64,000 nt of DNA from Clostridia bacterium (GTDB lineage Bacteria > Bacillota_A > Clostridia > Christensenellales > Aristaeellaceae). The notes below the pieces were generated by a model that saw nothing but the letters and a program-made list of their open reading frames with translations, was not told the origin of the DNA and ran no database searches. The position numbers were made by a program, and so were the translations under genes. The stretch lies in NCBI GenBank assembly GCA_017509065.1, contig JAFWQM010000071.1, forward strand, positions 1-64,000, in the 5' to 3' direction. This document shows, in pieces, positions 16,060-24,595 of the stretch. The stretch's first letter is position 1; the number at the start of each line of letters is the position of its first letter.

Positions 16060-17130
16060 CTATACGAACCTTCCCATACTCCATACCGCAATCACGGACA
16101 GGACGAGCGTGACGGCGGCGTACATCAGCACGATCTGGTTTTCCTTCATACCGCACAATTCAAAGTGGTGGTGGAGGGGGGACATCCTGAAGATGCGGCG
16201 GCCCTCGCCGTACTTCTTTTTGGTATACTTGAAGTACCCCCGCTGGAGCATGACGGACAAGGAGCTCATGATGCAGGTAAAGGCGATGGGGATCAGCAGG
16301 AACTGGGTCTTGGTCAGCATGGCGACGCCAACCATGGCCCCGCCGATGAACATGCTGCCGGTGTCGCCCATGAAGATTTTGGCGGGGTGGCGGTTATACC
16401 GGAGGAAGCCGATGCTTGCTCCCGCCAGGGCGAAGCAGAGGACGGCGATCGGAACGAACCAGGCGTCCCGGTTGGCCAGGCTGGGGAAGATGTTTTCCAA
16501 CGGCTTCGCGCTGAAGCCCAGAGCGGCGGCGATGAACCCGAACGCCACCATCCCAACTACAGTGACCGAGGACAGCAGCCCGTCCACCCCGTCCTGGAGG
16601 TTGGCAGAGTTAGTGATGAACATGACCAGCACCGTCATGATGGGAATGTAGAAGATGCCTAAATTCCAGGTCAGGGAAGTGAAGGGAATGATCACATCGC
16701 CGCCCAGCTTCTGATAGCAGAAGAAGGAGAAGGCCAGGCCGATCACCATCTGGCCGATCAGCTTCTGTTTGGGCTTCAGACCTTCATGGTCTTTCTTTAC
16801 ATCTTTAATGTAGTCGTCCGGGAAGCCAAACAGCGCCATGCAGCCAACGGTGATGAACAGCAGCGCCCACAGGGAATTGCTGAACCCCAGCGTCCACCCC
16901 CGCTTGACGCTGAGGATGACCGTGAATACCAATGCCACCAGCACCGTCGCCAGCGCCGTCACGATGCCGCCCATGTTGGGCGTGCCCTGCTTGGCCAGAT
17001 GCGCCTGGGGGCCTAAGTCATAGATGGTCTGGCCGAACTTCAGCTTCTTTAGGAAGGGCAGGAATTTCGGCATCACCAGGAATACCACCGCCATGGCGCA
17101 GACCATGGCAAATACTTCAATCAGATACAT
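16060..17130 (-). CDS. mraY: Phospho-N-acetylmuramoyl-pentapeptide transferase MraY
   Basis: 356-residue integral membrane enzyme making lipid I from UDP-MurNAc-pentapeptide and undecaprenyl phosphate. Catalytic marks seen: GFPDDYIKD near residue 103, NSANLQDGVDGL near 180, PAKIFMGDTGSMFIGG near 255 and the SPLHHHFEL loop near 318. Ten hydrophobic helices. It follows murE directly, with no murF between them as would be usual. Confidence 0.93.
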   Translation of the reverse strand: MYLIEVFAMVCAMAVVFLVMPKFLPFLKKLKFGQTIYDLGPQAHLAKQGTPNMGGIVTALATVLVALVFTVILSVKRGWTLGFSNSLWALLFITVGCMALFGFPDDYIKDVKKDHEGLKPKQKLIGQMVIGLAFSFFCYQKLGGDVIIPFTSLTWNLGIFYIPIMTVLVMFITNSANLQDGVDGLLSSVTVVGMVAFGFIAAALGFSAKPLENIFPSLANRDAWFVPIAVLCFALAGASIGFLRYNRHPAKIFMGDTGSMFIGGAMVGVAMLTKTQFLLIPIAFTCIMSSLSVMLQRGYFKYTKKKYGEGRRIFRMSPLHHHFELCGMKENQIVLMYAAVTLVLSVIAVWSMGRFV

Positions 17131-17209
17131 GGCTGTGTGGAACCTTTCTTACGTGATCGCCGGACGCCCCGGCGCGTGTGTGTGTAAAAATGGACGCGGA
17201 GAGGGCACT

Positions 17210-17237
17210 CCATCCTAATCCCTATTTCCCTAATTCT
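17210..17237. repeat. 7-bp word array at the 3-prime end of murE
   Basis: CCTAATC/CCTATTT-type words overlap the last codons and stop of murE. They are the inverse of the GGGATTA/GGGAATA array at 18701-18748, so the pair brackets the murE gene. Confidence 0.55.
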
Positions 17238-18679
17238 TTCAGCAGCTCCGCCACGACCACCTTTTCATCAAACGGCCGCTTGACCCCCATGATCTCCTGG
17301 TAGGTCTCGTGGCCCTTGCCGGCGAGGACGATGATGTCCCCTTCCCGGCCCATTTGCAGGGCGTAGCGGATGGCGTCCCGGCGGTTCTCGATGACCGTGT
17401 ATTTACCGTCGGTTTTCTTGATGCCGTCCTCGATGGCGGCGAGGATTTCCAAGGGGTCCTCGGTGCGCGGGTTGTCGCTGGTGAGAATGGAAAAGTCTGC
17501 CAGCCTGCCGCTGATCTCGCCCATGATGGGGCGCTTGATATGGTCGCGGTCGCCGCCGCAGCCGAACAGGGAAATAACCCTGCCGCGGGCGAACTCGCGC
17601 ACGGCGATCAGAATATTTTCCAGCGCGTCGGGGGAGTGGGAATAGTCCAGGATGACTTTGTAGGGCGTATGCGTGTCCAGCACCTCGGCGCGGCCAGGCA
17701 CGCCCTTGACCTTCTCCAGCGCGGCGGTGATCGTTTCCGGGGCTACGCCCATGATCAGCGCGACGGCCGCGGCCGCCAGGGCGTTATACACGTTGAACAT
17801 GCCCGTCAGCCGCAGGCGGACCGGCATTTCGTTCACGTTCATCAGCTTCATGATGAAGGATACGCCGTCCTCGGTAATCTCGATGTCTCGGGCGAAAATG
17901 TCCGCGTTGTTGCAGATGCCGTAGGTGGAGTGGGGCACTTTGATGTCCTTTAAAATGTCCTTGCTGGTATCATCGTCCACGTTGATGGCGGCGTTGCTGA
18001 TCCATTCCGGCCGGAAGAAGGACTTCTTACATTCAAAATACCGCTCCATGGTGCCGAACAGGTCCAGGTGATCCTGGCTCAAATTGGTGTAGCAGCCCGC
18101 CTCGAAATGTACGCCCGCCAGACGGCCCATCTCGATGGCGTGGGCCGACACTTCCATGCTCACCACCGTCACCCCCGCGTCGCGCATCATGCGCAGCGTG
18201 CGGAAAAAGTCGATGGGCTCGGGCGTGGTGAATTCACTCTTTACATATTCCTGGCCGATCATGTTGCCCGTTGTGCCGATCAGGCCCACCTTATACCCCG
18301 CTTCCTCCATGATAGCCTTCACCAGGTAGCTGGTGGTGGTTTTGCCCTTGGTGCCGGTGATGCCCAGCAGCTTCATGCCCCGCTCCGGGTGATCGTAAAA
18401 CGCCGCCGCCATCAGGCTCATCGCGGCGCGCACCTTTTTTACCTTGACCTGGGGCACGTTCAGCCCGTCCAAAAAGCGCGTCACCACCAGCGCTACCGCG
18501 CCGTTTTGGATGGCCTGCGGCGCAAAGTCGTGGCCGTCGAACCGCATGCCCGGGATGCAGAAATATAGCCCGTTTTCCAGCTTTTTCCGGCTGTCCAGGG
18601 CCATGGAGCCGATTTCGCAGTCCCCGCGGATTTCCAGCAATTCCGATGACGCGGCTTGGGCTAACGTGGATAACAACAT
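17222..18679 (-). CDS. murE: UDP-N-acetylmuramyl-tripeptide ligase MurE, meso-DAP type
   Basis: 485-residue Mur ligase. N-terminal domain with MALDSRK; ATP loop GITGTKGKTTTSY near residue 110 (Lys where Asn is usual); TTPEP substrate loop; SQDHLDLFGTMERY; and SDNPRTEDP near 400. The DNPR form of that motif is known to select meso-diaminopimelate over lysine, so the wall is predicted to be DAP-type. The start at 18679 has GGGGTG 7 bases upstream; the longer frame reads into 7-bp repeats. The last codons and stop (GAATTAGGGAAATAG) are themselves part of a 7-bp word array whose inverse lies upstream of the gene at 18701-18748. Confidence 0.92.
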   Translation of the reverse strand: MLLSTLAQAASSELLEIRGDCEIGSMALDSRKKLENGLYFCIPGMRFDGHDFAPQAIQNGAVALVVTRFLDGLNVPQVKVKKVRAAMSLMAAAFYDHPERGMKLLGITGTKGKTTTSYLVKAIMEEAGYKVGLIGTTGNMIGQEYVKSEFTTPEPIDFFRTLRMMRDAGVTVVSMEVSAHAIEMGRLAGVHFEAGCYTNLSQDHLDLFGTMERYFECKKSFFRPEWISNAAINVDDDTSKDILKDIKVPHSTYGICNNADIFARDIEITEDGVSFIMKLMNVNEMPVRLRLTGMFNVYNALAAAAVALIMGVAPETITAALEKVKGVPGRAEVLDTHTPYKVILDYSHSPDALENILIAVREFARGRVISLFGCGGDRDHIKRPIMGEISGRLADFSILTSDNPRTEDPLEILAAIEDGIKKTDGKYTVIENRRDAIRYALQMGREGDIIVLAGKGHETYQEIMGVKRPFDEKVVVAELLKELGK

Positions 18680-18700
18680 GATTTTCACCCCGTTCTGATG

Positions 18701-19093
18701 TAGGGAGTAGGGAGGAGGGATTAGGGAATAGGGATTAGGGATTAGAGTGCAGAGGACAGAGCGCAGTTTCATTTACGTGACCAGGTAACGGAACCCGCCA
18801 AAAGCCTTCCCCTTGAGGGGAAGGTGGCCTGCGCGGAACCAACTTGGAGAGAGTGACCAAGATAATTCGCGCAGGACGGATGAGGTGACCAAGCGAATCG
18901 ACACGAAAGTGACTTGGTTTCAGCCCAGCTAATCACCTCATCAGTCAGGCGCGAATTGACCTTCTGCCTTTCTCCATCTTAGCTTCGCGCCTGACAGCTT
19001 CCCCTCAAGGGGAAGCCTTTTGGTCGAACCCCTATCTTTGCAGAATACACCCAGCCGAGCTGAAAGCATTACTCTCAAGGAAAGCCTTTTGGC
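18701..19093. repeat. 7-bp words plus family A mirror element between murE and DUF559 gene
   Basis: This covers most of a 496-base gap. Words GGGAGTA, GGGAGGA, GGGATTA, GGGAATA (18701-18748) are followed by a family A element with CCAAAAGCCTTCCCC at 18798-18812 and GGGGAAGCCTTTTGG at 19009-19023, and a diverged extra end near 19074-19093 (AAGGAAAGCCTTTTGG). The inner GATGAGGTG and CACCTCATC blocks face each other. The remaining 80 bases to the next gene show nothing I recognise. Confidence 0.7.
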
Positions 19094-19175
19094 AGGCCCC
19101 ATTCTTGGTTTCTTTTTCCATCTTTGTTCAGCGATGAACAGTAATGCTTTCTTGACAATACCGGAACAGGAAGCA

Positions 19176-19541
19176 CTACCCTTCATCCTCCGTCAGATAC
19201 CCCAGAATATCCTCGCACACGCTCAGGAAATTCTTATGTATCTGCTGGTTGGTATAGCGCAGCACGCGGTATCCTTCGTTCGTGAGCCACCTGTCCCGGG
19301 CAAGATCGGCTTCCAATTGTTCCTCGTCCCCATGCTGGCTTCCGTCGATCTCGATGACCAGATGACGGGAGGCGGCGTAAAAGTCTACGATATACGGCCC
19401 GATGATTTGCTGCCGCTTGACCGTGCATGGGGCATCCTTCAGAAAGTCATACCAAAGGCGCTTTTCTTCCCTGGTCATCTCCCGCCGCAGTTTTTGCGCG
19501 TAGGGTTTCAGATGTTCCGTATAGCGCAGGTTCGTTTTCAT
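19176..19541 (-). CDS. DUF559 (Vsr-like endonuclease fold) protein
   Basis: 121-residue protein of the DUF559 group, small proteins with a very-short-patch-repair-like PD-(D/E)XK nuclease fold. Seen: LRREMTREEKRLWYDFL near residue 17, a likely active-site run YIVDFYAASRHLVIEIDGSQH near 50-70 (Asp and Glu of the nuclease core), and GYRVLRYTNQQI near 90. Substrate and role of the family are not established. It lies 15 bases after the PBP gene in the wall cluster, an unexpected place, and next to a mirror element, which suggests insertion or capture. Confidence 0.85.
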   Translation of the reverse strand: MKTNLRYTEHLKPYAQKLRREMTREEKRLWYDFLKDAPCTVKRQQIIGPYIVDFYAASRHLVIEIDGSQHGDEEQLEADLARDRWLTNEGYRVLRYTNQQIHKNFLSVCEDILGYLTEDEG

Positions 19542-19556
19542 CCTGTCCCCTTCACA

Positions 19557-21677
19557 CTACGGCAATTCAAACGTCACTTTCACCGTCGCCCCCGGCTCAG
19601 CGAAAGTATCCGCGGCGGGGGCCTGCCTTACGGCCAGGCCGCTGCCGGAGATTTCCATATCGAAGCCCCGGGCGCGGAGCAGGCGGCCCGCTTCCACCAT
19701 GGACAGGCCCTTCACGTTTGGCACGGACACCAGATCCATGGGCTGAAGCGGCTCGTTTTCAAAGGTGTACAGCATGACCTTGCTCCCGGCGGACATCCTT
19801 GCCCCGGCGGCGGGCGCCTGGTCGGAAACGCTCTGGCTCAGCCCGTCGGTCTCGCACAGCAGCATGGCGACGGACAGCGCCTTTCTCGCCTCCGTTACCG
19901 TCAGACCCCGCACGTCCGGCACCGTCGCCATGGGTGGCTCGGTCGCGCCGGGGTCGCTCTTGCGGACGCCAAGATAGCTCAGAATCTCCGCCATGATCTG
20001 GCTGGCGAAGGGGGCCGCCGTGGTGCTGCCGTAATCGACCGGCACCTGCGCCTCGTTCACCGTCACCAGCACGGCGAAGCGCGGCTGGTCGATGGGCGCG
20101 AAGCCGATAAAGGAGCCGATGTGCACGTTGCTGACCACCCGCCCGTCCTTGTACACCTGGGCGGTGCCCGTCTTGCCGCCGATGCGGTAGCCCGCCACCG
20201 CGCCGTTCTTCCCGCCGCCGTTTGCCACCACGTTTTCCAGCAGCTCGCGCATGGTCGCGCTGGTCTCGGGCCGGATGGGATTGGCGACGACGGTGGGCGG
20301 CGTCCTTTCGATGACCATCCCCGCTTCGTTCAGCACTTCCTTGACGATGTAGGGCTTCATGAGCCTGCCGCCGTTCACCACGCTGCACGCGGCGGTGATC
20401 AATTGCAGCGGCGTCACCGCCACGCTCTGCCCAAACCCGATGCGGGCGAGGTCAACATTCTTTACATACCGGGGATTGATCAGGATGCCGCTGCTTTCGC
20501 CCGGCAGGTCGACCCCTGTTTTCACGCCCAGCCCGAACGCCCGCAGGTATTTGTAGAAGGTTTCCGTGCCCATGCGCAGGGCGAGGGTCACGAACGCGGG
20601 GTTGCAGCTGTTTGCTAAGGCCGTCTTTAAATCCTGGTCGCCGTGGCTGTTTTTCCAGCAGCGGATGCGGTCGCCGTCCACGGTGATGGAGCCGGTACAG
20701 GTGAAATGGTCGCCGAGGCTGGCCACGCCGCTGTCCAGGGCGGCGGAGCAGGTGAGCATTTTGAAGGTCGATCCCGGCTCGTACACGTCGGTGATGACCG
20801 TCAGCCGCATCAGCTCCTGAAGCGTTTCCAGCTCGTTCCGGGGCGGGGCATTGGGATCGTAGTCCGGCTTCATGCAGACCGCCAGGATGGCCCCGGTGTT
20901 CACGTCCATCACGATGCACTGCACGGACGCGGCGTCGTTTACCTGAATGCACTCCCGCATGGCTTTTTCCACCACGCCCTGAATCACGCTGTCCACGGTG
21001 AGGCGCAGGGTGCAGCCCGCCTGCGGCGGCGTATAGGCTGTCTTTCCGTCCGGAAGCAGGCGCGACCGCGCGTCCACCTCCGTCCGAAGAGATCCGGGCT
21101 GTCCGCGCAGCAGCGATTCGTACTGGCTTTCCAACCCGCTCTGGCCCACGGAATCCACGTTGGTCAGCCCCAAAACCTGGGCGAGCATTTCTCCCTTAGG
21201 ATACACCCTTTTGGTGTCTTCGTCAAATGAAATTCCCCGCAGCAGAGCATTCATTTCTAAATTTTCTGTCCGCAGGGAACGTATTTTATCCACTGTGTCC
21301 CGGCTGACCTGCCGTTTTAAAATCACGGAGGCCAGTTTTTTGTTTTCAAGCTTCTTTTCCATGGCCGCCGGGTCGGCGTCGATCAAGGGAGTCAGCGCTT
21401 GGGCAAAGGCTGCAGCGTCCTTCACCTGCTGAGGATTGGCCGTCACGATATACGCCGTGGCGGAGAGGGCGAGCGCGCTGCCGTTCGTATCCTCGATCGT
21501 TCCCCTGCGGGCCGTCACCACGCCTTCGCGCGTCCATTGGCGCACGCCCCGGGCGGTGAGCGCTTTGCTCTGTATCAGGGTCAGGCTTCCGATCTGTATT
21601 CCGACCAGCGCGAACAGGATTGTCAGCGCCGTGAGCATCGTAAGTAACCTCTTCCGGGTCACAAGTCCTGCTCGCAT
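19557..21677 (-). CDS. Class B penicillin-binding protein with two PASTA domains (PBP2B/SpoVD type)
   Basis: 706-residue transpeptidase: one N-terminal membrane helix (about 12-32), dimerisation/pedestal domain, transpeptidase domain, then two PASTA domains (about 575-706, starting VPDVRGLTVTEA and VPNVKGLSMVEA). Active-site motifs: SxxK as STFK near 302, SxN as SCN near 356, KTGTA near 502. It cross-links septal or spore-cortex peptidoglycan with the SEDS protein encoded at 13095-14222. PASTA tails are shared by PBP2B and SpoVD, so vegetative versus sporulation role is open. Confidence 0.92.
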   Translation of the reverse strand: MRAGLVTRKRLLTMLTALTILFALVGIQIGSLTLIQSKALTARGVRQWTREGVVTARRGTIEDTNGSALALSATAYIVTANPQQVKDAAAFAQALTPLIDADPAAMEKKLENKKLASVILKRQVSRDTVDKIRSLRTENLEMNALLRGISFDEDTKRVYPKGEMLAQVLGLTNVDSVGQSGLESQYESLLRGQPGSLRTEVDARSRLLPDGKTAYTPPQAGCTLRLTVDSVIQGVVEKAMRECIQVNDAASVQCIVMDVNTGAILAVCMKPDYDPNAPPRNELETLQELMRLTVITDVYEPGSTFKMLTCSAALDSGVASLGDHFTCTGSITVDGDRIRCWKNSHGDQDLKTALANSCNPAFVTLALRMGTETFYKYLRAFGLGVKTGVDLPGESSGILINPRYVKNVDLARIGFGQSVAVTPLQLITAACSVVNGGRLMKPYIVKEVLNEAGMVIERTPPTVVANPIRPETSATMRELLENVVANGGGKNGAVAGYRIGGKTGTAQVYKDGRVVSNVHIGSFIGFAPIDQPRFAVLVTVNEAQVPVDYGSTTAAPFASQIMAEILSYLGVRKSDPGATEPPMATVPDVRGLTVTEARKALSVAMLLCETDGLSQSVSDQAPAAGARMSAGSKVMLYTFENEPLQPMDLVSVPNVKGLSMVEAGRLLRARGFDMEISGSGLAVRQAPAADTFAEPGATVKVTFELP

Positions 21678-21716
21678 CTCTCTCCTTTACTGGCGGCTAA
21701 CATCCGGCGGAGTCCC

Positions 21717-22235
21717 TCACCTGCTGCCGGCTTTCGCGCTCGCGGGCGCTATGGGATCGCCGTCTCCAAAGGGGCGGGTGTCCGGCGCGTGGACGGCGAC
21801 TGTATCCGCTTCCTTCGCTTCCACCATACTCAGTCTGTGCGCGGCGTCATAGCTGATCCGCGCCATGTCGCGGGCCTCCGCCAGTTGCACAAGCAGCTCT
21901 GAATTGCTGCTCTGCGTGGCCTGGATGGCCTGGTTCATGGCGGTAATGTCCTTGGTGAGCGCGGCTTTGCGCACCGTGCGGCTCAGCGCCATCACGCCGA
22001 ACACCACGAAGAGCGCGCACAGGAGGATCAGCGCCGTATTCAAGGGCATGGTGACAGGCCCGCGCGGCTGCGCCTGAACCGTTTCGGCATAGAAAGGCTT
22101 TTGCTCGGGATCATACCAGGACGCGCCTGCCTCCGAATCCGGCAGATGCACGCTTCCGCGCACGCCGATCGCTATCGAGGGCGTCGCCTGGAGCCCCGCG
22201 GCCACATACTTTCCTTTCTTGCCCTTATACATCAT
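21717..22235 (-). CDS. FtsL/septum formation-like bitopic membrane protein
   Basis: 172-residue protein: about 60 cytoplasmic residues, one membrane helix (about 63-82, NTALILLCALFVVFGVMAL), then an extracytoplasmic heptad-rich stretch (about 90-135) likely to form a coiled coil, and a Pro/Ala-rich tail. Sequence is not conserved enough to name, but topology and position between mraZ and the PBP gene are those of FtsL, which recruits FtsW and the PBP to the septum. AAAGGGGG precedes the ATG. rsmH, normally between mraZ and ftsL, is absent. Confidence 0.7.
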   Translation of the reverse strand: MMYKGKKGKYVAAGLQATPSIAIGVRGSVHLPDSEAGASWYDPEQKPFYAETVQAQPRGPVTMPLNTALILLCALFVVFGVMALSRTVRKAALTKDITAMNQAIQATQSSNSELLVQLAEARDMARISYDAAHRLSMVEAKEADTVAVHAPDTRPFGDGDPIAPASAKAGSR

Positions 22236-22318
22236 TGTATCCCCCTTTGAGGTGTTTTAGAACCGAAGAACGAACGCCGCACTATACGTTGAAAAGCAAG
22301 GGTAAAATGATTTGCTGT

Positions 22319-22885
22319 TTAATCTTCTTCCATCAGCTTCGTCAGGAAGGCCAGCGGGTCGGAATAGTTCTCGTCGAAGAGGCGGTCCTGATCCTGGCCT
22401 TTGGCGGCGGGAATGATTTTGATATGGTCAAAGGCGCCGGCTACTTCCACATCCCGCGCGTCGCCAAGACGCCAGGCGCGGATGCGCTGGGGCAGCAGCA
22501 GGCGGCCCTGAGCGTCGGACTCGCAGTCGGTATAGCTGTAGCGGGTGAACTGATCCAGGAAAGGCTGGGCGACGGGCTTGCGCCTGACCAGCGCCACCAG
22601 CGTGTCGCGGCGGGCGATCCAGTCGGCGATGGGATAAAGCGCTACGCTTTTGAAGTCCGGCGACGGAGCGACGGCGAAGCGGCTGCCCAATGCTTCGCGG
22701 AACGCGGCGGGAATGATCATGCGCCCCTTGGCGTCGATGCTGTGCGGGAAGGAACCGGTGAACCCTAAAAACGGCATGGAGGATGGCGGATTTCCTTTTG
22801 TATCGGTGCTTTCCATGGCTTGCTGCTCGGCGTTTTCCTCAGCCTTCGTATCTGGTTTGCTGCGCGAAAAGTCATCGTTCGCCAT
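22319..22885 (-). CDS. mraZ: Transcriptional regulator MraZ with N-terminal extension
   Basis: 188-residue protein with two SpoVT/AbrB-like MraZ repeats: GSFPHSIDAKGRMIIPAAFREALG near residue 46 and DAQGRLLLPQRIRAW near 124. These bind DNA and regulate the division cluster. About 40 extra acidic and polar residues precede the first repeat. Start taken at 22885 because AAAGGTGGTGA lies directly upstream; the ATG at 22909 has a weaker GTGGAG. It is the first gene of the wall cluster. Confidence 0.88.
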   Translation of the reverse strand: MANDDFSRSKPDTKAEENAEQQAMESTDTKGNPPSSMPFLGFTGSFPHSIDAKGRMIIPAAFREALGSRFAVAPSPDFKSVALYPIADWIARRDTLVALVRRKPVAQPFLDQFTRYSYTDCESDAQGRLLLPQRIRAWRLGDARDVEVAGAFDHIKIIPAAKGQDQDRLFDENYSDPLAFLTKLMEED

Positions 22886-22939
22886 GGTTTCACCACCTTT
22901 ACCTGCCATATATTCTCCACTTTCGTGAACTCATCACCA

Positions 22940-22968
22940 ATTTTAGGCACTTTTTACCGCTTTGTCAA
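22940..22968 (-). promoter_or_regulatory. Sigma-A promoter of the division/wall cluster
   Basis: On the minus strand TTGACA (22963-22968) and TAAAAT (22940-22945) with a 17-bp spacer. GTG-containing words near it (at about 22915 and 22889) may be MraZ sites, but their spacing is irregular and I do not claim them. Confidence 0.8.
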
Positions 22969-23268
22969 GCTTGGTTTCAGATCTGGTATTTTTCTTTGGG
23001 AAATAGAATTGTCATAGTTGCGTATTCATTTCGTAATATTTATATTATCATAAAACAGATTTTTAACAATTTAAAGGGAACATATTTTCTTATTCTCAAA
23101 AAATAAGTCTGTATGCACAAAAAGTATGTAAAAAATATAGAAGAAATCAATAAACTTTTATTGATTTTTTATGTCATCCTTTTGGGAAGGATGTAATAAA
23201 AAATTCATAATTTATCCATGAATTAACAGGAAGATCGGATTCGCCACAATTTGGGACGCGGCAGGCCC
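22969..23268. other. AT-rich intergenic block upstream of mraZ
   Basis: About 300 bases with much lower GC than their surroundings and no gene. A TTTTTTAT...ATAAAAAA stem encloses CATCCTT/AAGGATG (about 23166-23207), and AATTCAT/ATGAATT is inverted around 23205-23225. The first could act as a weak two-way terminator. I recognise no origin or attachment site. Confidence 0.4.
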
Positions 23269-23303
23269 AAAAACAAAAAACCGGCGGCTGAATCAGCCGT
23301 CGG
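23269..23303 (-). terminator. Terminator of the phosphoesterase operon
   Basis: Ten-position stem CCGGCGGCTG (23281-23290) with CAGCCGTCGG (23294-23303) and a T-run on the minus strand (complement of 23269-23280). Confidence 0.85.
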
Positions 23304-23319
23304 CAGGGAATGGGTTCAC

Positions 23320-24045
23320 TTATTCAGTTATTGGACTGGGATTGCGCTCCACTTTTGCGCTCGGAAGGCGAAGCAGCTGGAACTGCAAGCCGTCGCAGGA
23401 AACGCAGTGGAACCGCATCCCATAGGCAAAGCCGTTCACGGCGCTGCGCAGGGACGCGCCGTGCAGGTGGCCGTACACCACATCGTCCACCGGATAGCGG
23501 GAAAGCAGCTCGGACAGAGGCGTTGGAGCGCCGTTCTCGCCGAGCGGGGGATAGTGGCACATCACCACCAGCCGTTCAGCGTGAAGCTTCATCGCTCGCT
23601 CGAGGGACATCTCCATCCGCTGCAGTTCACGGCAGTAGATTTTTTCATCCTCCGCTGTCGTGCCGTTTCCGGGCAGCGTCCAGCCGCGGGTGCCGCAGAA
23701 GGCCGTGCCGTCCAGGAGCAGCGCGTCGTTCTGAATGGCGTACATGTCCTTTGGCAGCGCGTCTCTCAGGCGCGATATTCCGCTCCACCAGTAGTCGTGG
23801 TTGCCGCGCAGCAGGATCTTTTTTCCGGGCAGAGCGCCAATGGCCTGAAGGTCAGGCAAAGCGTCCGTAAGCTGCATGGCCCAGCTGATATCGCCGGGGA
23901 TGAGCACGGTGTCTCTCTCGCTTACGTGTGCGGCCCAGTCCTGGGCGATGCGTTCAAAATGCCCTTCCCACCGGTCGCCAAAAATGTTCATGGGTTTATC
24001 GGCGCCGCCCGGCAGGTGCAGATCGCCTATCGCGTAGATGTCCAC
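23320..24045 (-). CDS. Calcineurin-like metallophosphoesterase
   Basis: 241-residue cytoplasmic phosphoesterase with all five metal-site motifs: GDLHL near residue 7, GDISW near 51, GNHDYWW near 81, CHYPP near 163 and GHLHG near 192. This is the binuclear-metal phosphatase fold; the substrate is not evident. It starts with GTG directly after the TAA of the upstream zinc-ribbon gene, so the two are co-translated. Terminator follows. Confidence 0.88.
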   Translation of the reverse strand: MDIYAIGDLHLPGGADKPMNIFGDRWEGHFERIAQDWAAHVSERDTVLIPGDISWAMQLTDALPDLQAIGALPGKKILLRGNHDYWWSGISRLRDALPKDMYAIQNDALLLDGTAFCGTRGWTLPGNGTTAEDEKIYCRELQRMEMSLERAMKLHAERLVVMCHYPPLGENGAPTPLSELLSRYPVDDVVYGHLHGASLRSAVNGFAYGMRFHCVSCDGLQFQLLRLPSAKVERNPSPITE

Positions 24046-24456
24046 TTATTCCTCGTCTTCCGGATCGTCCTCGTCGTCGTCGGCCTCTTCTTCCTCCAAC
24101 TCCTCCAGGGACAGCTCGCTGTCGATTTCGTCGTACTCCCGATCGTGAATATCCTCGGGGATATCGGGGATGATTTCGTCCATCGCGCTCACCGGGTCGA
24201 TCCCGCTCAGGCTGGCTTCGTCCACGGGGGCCTCGGTTTCTTCATCGTCGCGGTCATCATTGTTGGCGTTCATTTCCTTGAGGCAGAACAGGCAGACGTC
24301 CTTGCCGGGCAGTACGGGATGCTCGTTGCACACGGTGCACAGTTCGATCTCTTCCTGCTGAGGCTCGCCCTTCATTTCCCGCTTGCAGATCTTGCAGTAC
24401 CCTTCTTCCGGGGTGATGTAATTCAGCTCGCAGCGCGGGCATTTGATGAGACGCAT
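24046..24456 (-). CDS. Zinc-ribbon protein with acidic tail
   Basis: 136-residue protein. The N-terminal half has two Cys pairs twice: CPRC and CKIC (residues 5-20), CTVC and CLFC (about 39-57), typical of tandem zinc ribbons. The C-terminal half is strongly acidic (Glu/Asp runs) and probably disordered. GGGAGG precedes the ATG at 24456. It is the first gene of a two-gene unit with the phosphoesterase. Possible roles are protein or nucleic-acid binding; I do not know a named family. Confidence 0.7.
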   Translation of the reverse strand: MRLIKCPRCELNYITPEEGYCKICKREMKGEPQQEEIELCTVCNEHPVLPGKDVCLFCLKEMNANNDDRDDEETEAPVDEASLSGIDPVSAMDEIIPDIPEDIHDREYDEIDSELSLEELEEEEADDDEDDPEDEE

Positions 24457-24523
24457 GATCGTTACCTCCCTGAAAATAATAGATTTCCCAAATATTACAT
24501 GTAACCAATAAATGACAAATCGG

Positions 24524-24552
24524 TTGAATACTTCCCCTTTTTGCCTTATCAT
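24524..24552 (+). promoter_or_regulatory. Possible sigma-A promoter for the CAP-domain gene
   Basis: TTGAAT (24524-24529) and TATCAT (24547-24552) with a 17-bp spacer, 43 bases before the ATG. Confidence 0.4.
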
Positions 24553-24595
24553 TCTAAAGGTGGTGTAACCAGGATACAAAGGAGGATAAAAACTA

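Noticed and set aside
22889..22953. MraZ operator repeats upstream of mraZ
   Set aside because: GTG words are present but spaced irregularly (about 13, 17 and 24 bp), unlike the regular spacing of known MraZ boxes.
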